A stretch of 8,138 bases of DNA, taken from Phycisphaerales bacterium. GTDB lineage: Bacteria > Planctomycetota > Phycisphaerae > Phycisphaerales > UBA1924. The notes beneath the pieces are model-generated. The model worked only from the letters and a program-made list of their open reading frames with translations. It searched no databases and was not told the DNA's origin. This document shows, piece by piece, positions 5,378 to 8,138 of this stretch (the first letter of the stretch is position 1; every line of letters starts with the position of its first letter). The DNA lies in assembly GCA_020054055.1 (NCBI GenBank), contig JAGVLZ010000189.1:1-8138 (forward strand). The letters are read 5' to 3'. The translations under genes were made by a program, and so were the position numbers.

Positions 5378-5407
5378 AAAAAAGGGGAGGCGGGCTGGAA
5401 GCCCGCC
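5378..5407 (-). terminator. intrinsic terminator of groEL
   Basis: On the minus strand GGCGGGCT (5407-5400), loop TCC, AGCCCGCC (5396-5389), then TCCCC and six T residues (5383-5378 region). A GC-rich 8-bp stem followed by a T-run, 48 bp after the groEL stop, fits rho-independent termination. Read on the plus strand the same hairpin is a member of the GGA-loop/CCACC-tail palindromes, so a repeat may have been adopted as the terminator. Confidence 0.75.
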
Positions 5408-5427
5408 CCACCGGGAGTGCATTTGAA

Positions 5428-5446
5428 CCCGGCACGGAGTGCCGGG
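5428..5446 (+). repeat. palindrome with GGA loop and CCACC tail
   Basis: CCCGGCAC, loop GGA, GTGCCGGG, then CCACC, ending only a few bases before the groEL stop codon (5455-5457). The stem is unrelated in sequence to its neighbour at 5389-5407, yet loop and tail are the same. Confidence 0.75.
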
Positions 5447-5454
5447 CCACCGAA

Positions 5455-7091
<1,637 letters not shown>

Positions 7092-7106
7092 TGTGTTTTC
7101 TCCGTA

Positions 7107-7138
7107 GGCACTAGGCACTGGGCACTAGGCACTGGGTT
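7107..7138 (+). repeat. heptad array GGCACT(A/G) x4, copy upstream of groEL
   Basis: GGCACTA GGCACTG GGCACTA GGCACTG followed by GGTT. It is identical over 32 bases to 7768-7799. It lies 15 bp upstream of the groEL start codon, just outside its ribosome site. Confidence 0.9.
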
Positions 7139-7165
7139 CAGGGATTCGTGGTTCAGGGTTCGGTT
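7137..7165 (+). repeat. second heptad-like array (TTCAGGG-type) upstream of groEL
   Basis: TTCAGGG, A, TTCGTGG, TTCAGGG, TTCGGTT: four units with one extra base after the first. It directly abuts the GGCACT array and contains the stop codon of the 81-aa gene (7153-7155), so the array supplies that protein's last residues (TEP). Confidence 0.6.
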
Positions 7166-7398
7166 CCGCGTGTGTGGCGGATGCAGGCGATTCGATCGGC
7201 GTCCATCAGCATCGTGGATTCGACCGTGGCGATGTTGCCGAAGCCGGTCTTGCCTCGCACGATGATCGATGAGTCGCCGTGGGCTTCGTAGGTGCAAGAC
7301 GAGGCAATGAAGTAGAGATTCATCTCGGAGCCAACAATCTCAATCACTCCCGATTTCGGGAGTCTCTCAAGGAACTCGATGGCTTCGTAACTGGTCAC
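7153..7398 (-). CDS. unrecognised 81-aa protein encoded between groES and groEL
   Basis: I do not recognise this protein. It starts with GTG at 7398; AGGA lies 8 bases upstream and overlaps the end of the heptad array at 7408-7437. The product begins TSYEAIEFLERLPKSGVIEI and continues with a beta-rich middle (NLYFIASSCTYEAH, SSIIVRGKTGFGNIATVEST) and ends DADRIACIRHTRGTEP. No signal peptide or metal motif is seen. Sampled lines are about 52-62% GC, below groEL, hinting at later acquisition. It sits between groES and groEL, which are normally adjacent, with heptad arrays of opposite orientation on either side. A perfect 8-bp palindrome (ACTCCCGA TT TCGGGAGT, 7346-7363) lies within the coding sequence. 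A real small gene is likely given its ribosome site and position, but expression is unproven. Confidence 0.6.
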   Translation of the reverse strand: MTSYEAIEFLERLPKSGVIEIVGSEMNLYFIASSCTYEAHGDSSIIVRGKTGFGNIATVESTMLMDADRIACIRHTRGTEP

Positions 7399-7407
7399 TG
7401 CTTCATT

Positions 7408-7437
7408 CCTAGTGCCTGGTGCCTATTGCCCAGTGCC
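7408..7437 (-). repeat. heptad array GGCACT(A/G) x4, inverted and diverged copy after groES
   Basis: Read on the minus strand: GGCACTG, GGCAATA, GGCACCA, GGCACTA, GG. It begins 6 bases after the groES stop codon, and its last bases merge into the AGGA ribosome site of the 81-aa gene. It is the reverse complement (with mismatches) of the arrays at 7107-7138 and 7768-7799, so a transcript could pair across groES or across the small gene. Confidence 0.8.
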
Positions 7438-7443
7438 TTCTGC

Positions 7444-7743
7444 TCAGTCGTCAATCACAGCCAGAATGTCCGTCTCGCTCATGATGAGCAGCGTGTCCTT
7501 GTCGAGTTTGACCTCGGTGCCGGCGTAGGAGGAGAAGAGGACCTTGTCGCCCTTCTTGACGCTGAGCGGGATGCGCTCGCCCGTCTCGGTGTTGATCGCG
7601 CCGGTGCCGACGGCGGTGATGGTGCCGGTCTTGGGCTTGTCCTTGGCGGCCTCGGGGAGGTAGATGCCGGCGTCGGTTTTGTCGGTGGCCTCGTCGCGCT
7701 TCACGAGGATCTTGTCGCCGAGGGGTCGGACTTTCAGGGCCAT
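7444..7743 (-). CDS. groES: 10-kDa co-chaperonin GroES
   Basis: GroES is the heptameric lid of the GroEL chamber, in the cytoplasm. The product is 99 residues, the usual length. The ATG at 7743 is preceded by GAAGGAG at about 10 bases; the upstream codons of the same frame run back into a repeat and are not used. Landmarks are VRPLGDKILVKRDE at the N-terminus, the mobile loop at about 18-35 with its GroEL-binding hydrophobic tripeptide I-Y-L at 27-29, the GDKVLFSSYAGTEVKLD beta-barrel segment, and the conserved LLIMSETDILAVIDD end. A receiver-domain gene lies 54 bp upstream. I see no CIRCE inverted repeat in that gap, so HrcA control is not supported here; the main promoter may lie upstream of the receiver gene, outside the window. 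Confidence 0.96.
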   Translation of the reverse strand: MALKVRPLGDKILVKRDEATDKTDAGIYLPEAAKDKPKTGTITAVGTGAINTETGERIPLSVKKGDKVLFSSYAGTEVKLDKDTLLIMSETDILAVIDD

Positions 7744-7767
7744 GTCTGGGGTCTCCTTCTGAAATGA

Positions 7768-7799
7768 GGCACTAGGCACTGGGCACTAGGCACTGGGTT
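7768..7799 (+). repeat. heptad array GGCACT(A/G) x4, copy between receiver gene and groES
   Basis: Identical over 32 bases to 7107-7138. Its last two bases are part of the TAA stop codon of the receiver gene (7798-7800), and its other end lies 24 bp before the groES start codon, just clear of the groES ribosome site. Confidence 0.9.
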
Positions 7800-8138
7800 A
7801 AGAGCAGGCATTGGGCCAGCGGTTGGCGTAATGGCGGCAGAGGATGCGGCGCATCACTTCGAGGGCGGTTTCGAGGTGGACGGGTCGTTCGAGCACGGCG
7901 AACGCGCCGGCGGAAAGAACGCTGGAGAGGGTGCGGGCATCCTCGCGCTGCGAGCGTGGCTGCTTGACCACGACCGTCGGCGGGGGGGAGGGCATTCGCC
8001 CGAGAAGTTCGAGCAGCCGCGGCCCACCCTCGGGCACTCCCGGGGCGACCTCGTTCTCTTCGAGCGGGAGCGAAAGGTCGACGAGCGCGATTTGGACGGT
8101 GGTGTTCTGGAGAAGGCGAGTCGCCTCGCGCCCGCTGC
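7798..8138 (-). CDS. response-regulator receiver domain, N-terminus off the right edge
   Basis: The minus-strand frame is open from the window edge to a TAA at 7798. It reads TTVQIALVDLSLPLEENE, then GGPRLLELLGRMPSPPPTVVVK, then SAGAFAVLERPVHLETALEV and RRILCRHYANRWPNACS. The ALVDLSLP Asp (codon 8079-8077) is the usual phosphoacceptor, and AGAFAVLERP matches the AGA-x-x-x-L-x-K-P region before the last helix. Two conserved positions differ: the Ser/Thr after strand 4 is Lys in TVVVK, and the Lys before the Pro is Arg. It may therefore be a degenerate receiver that signals poorly or without phosphorylation. No output domain follows; the protein ends about 15 residues after the receiver. It stands directly upstream of groES and may be co-transcribed with it. 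Confidence 0.75.
   Translation of the reverse strand, partial: SGREATRLLQNTTVQIALVDLSLPLEENEVAPGVPEGGPRLLELLGRMPSPPPTVVVKQPRSQREDARTLSSVLSAGAFAVLERPVHLETALEVMRRILCRHYANRWPNACS

Larger units (their letters stand above)
5144..5454. other. 311-bp gene-free gap packed with palindromes and a heptad array
   Basis: From left to right: a 13-bp-stem palindrome (5165-5194), a GCCGCC/GGCGGC hairpin (5221-5240), a four-unit heptad array (5279-5306), and three palindromes with a GGA loop and CCACC tail (5332-5344, 5389-5407, 5428-5446). A TACCAC/GTGGTA stem lies at 5346-5363. The groEL terminator is at its right side. No coding region is supported. Confidence 0.7.

Noticed and set aside
7107..7799. CRISPR array
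   Set aside because: The units are 7 bases long with no spacers between them, and no cas genes are present.
7744..7800. CIRCE operator (TTAGCACTC-N9-GAGTGCTAA) upstream of groES
   Set aside because: The GGCACT units look like a CIRCE half-site at first glance, but they are all in the same orientation with period 7, and no inverted partner with a 9-base spacer exists.

Overview
The window looks like a piece of a GC-rich bacterial chromosome, or a metagenome contig, from an organism I would provisionally place in the Planctomycetota, possibly Phycisphaerae. This is inference, not proof. It rests on the high GC of the core genes, a GroEL ending in GGGGMDDMDY, a secreted double-retropepsin protein, a DUF1801 protein with a histone-like lysine tail, and intergenic DNA crowded with short palindromes. 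Almost every gene is on the minus strand.

Layout from left to right. Bases 1-84 hold the first 28 codons of a minus-strand gene that runs off the edge; it could be an ArsR-type regulator. Bases 85-719 have no convincing gene and contain nested inverted repeats. Bases 720-2270 (minus) encode a secreted protein with an N-terminal LolA-like region and two retropepsin-like DTGA motifs. Bases 2421-3870 form a segment bracketed by two identical 40-bp direct repeats. It holds a 5'-truncated DUF1801 gene (plus strand), a small putative antitoxin and a PIN-domain toxin (both minus). After a palindrome-rich gap come two lower-GC minus-strand genes: an unrecognised 170-aa protein and a zinc-ribbon protein. 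A second palindrome-rich gap (5144-5454), which includes a good terminator, leads to the chaperonin locus.

The chaperonin locus, in transcription order on the minus strand, is a response-regulator receiver domain (cut by the right edge), groES, an unrecognised 81-aa gene, then groEL. groEL is complete except for one missing base inside the codons for the ATP-binding GDGTTT motif. That splits it into two frames and is either an assembly or sequencing error or a true null mutation. Every spacer of this locus carries a four-unit array of the heptamer GGCACT(A/G). Two copies match over 32 bp, and the copy between groES and the small gene is in the opposite orientation, so the transcript could pair with itself around groES or around the small gene.

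The most interesting material is not a named gene. It is (i) the heptad arrays placed exactly at gene ends in the groES-groEL locus, with other heptad arrays of different sequence nearby; (ii) a class of palindromes with different stems but a shared small GGA-type loop and a shared CCACC/GCACCC tail; and (iii) the 40-bp direct repeats around the toxin-antitoxin segment, one of which sits exactly where the truncated DUF1801 gene loses its homology.
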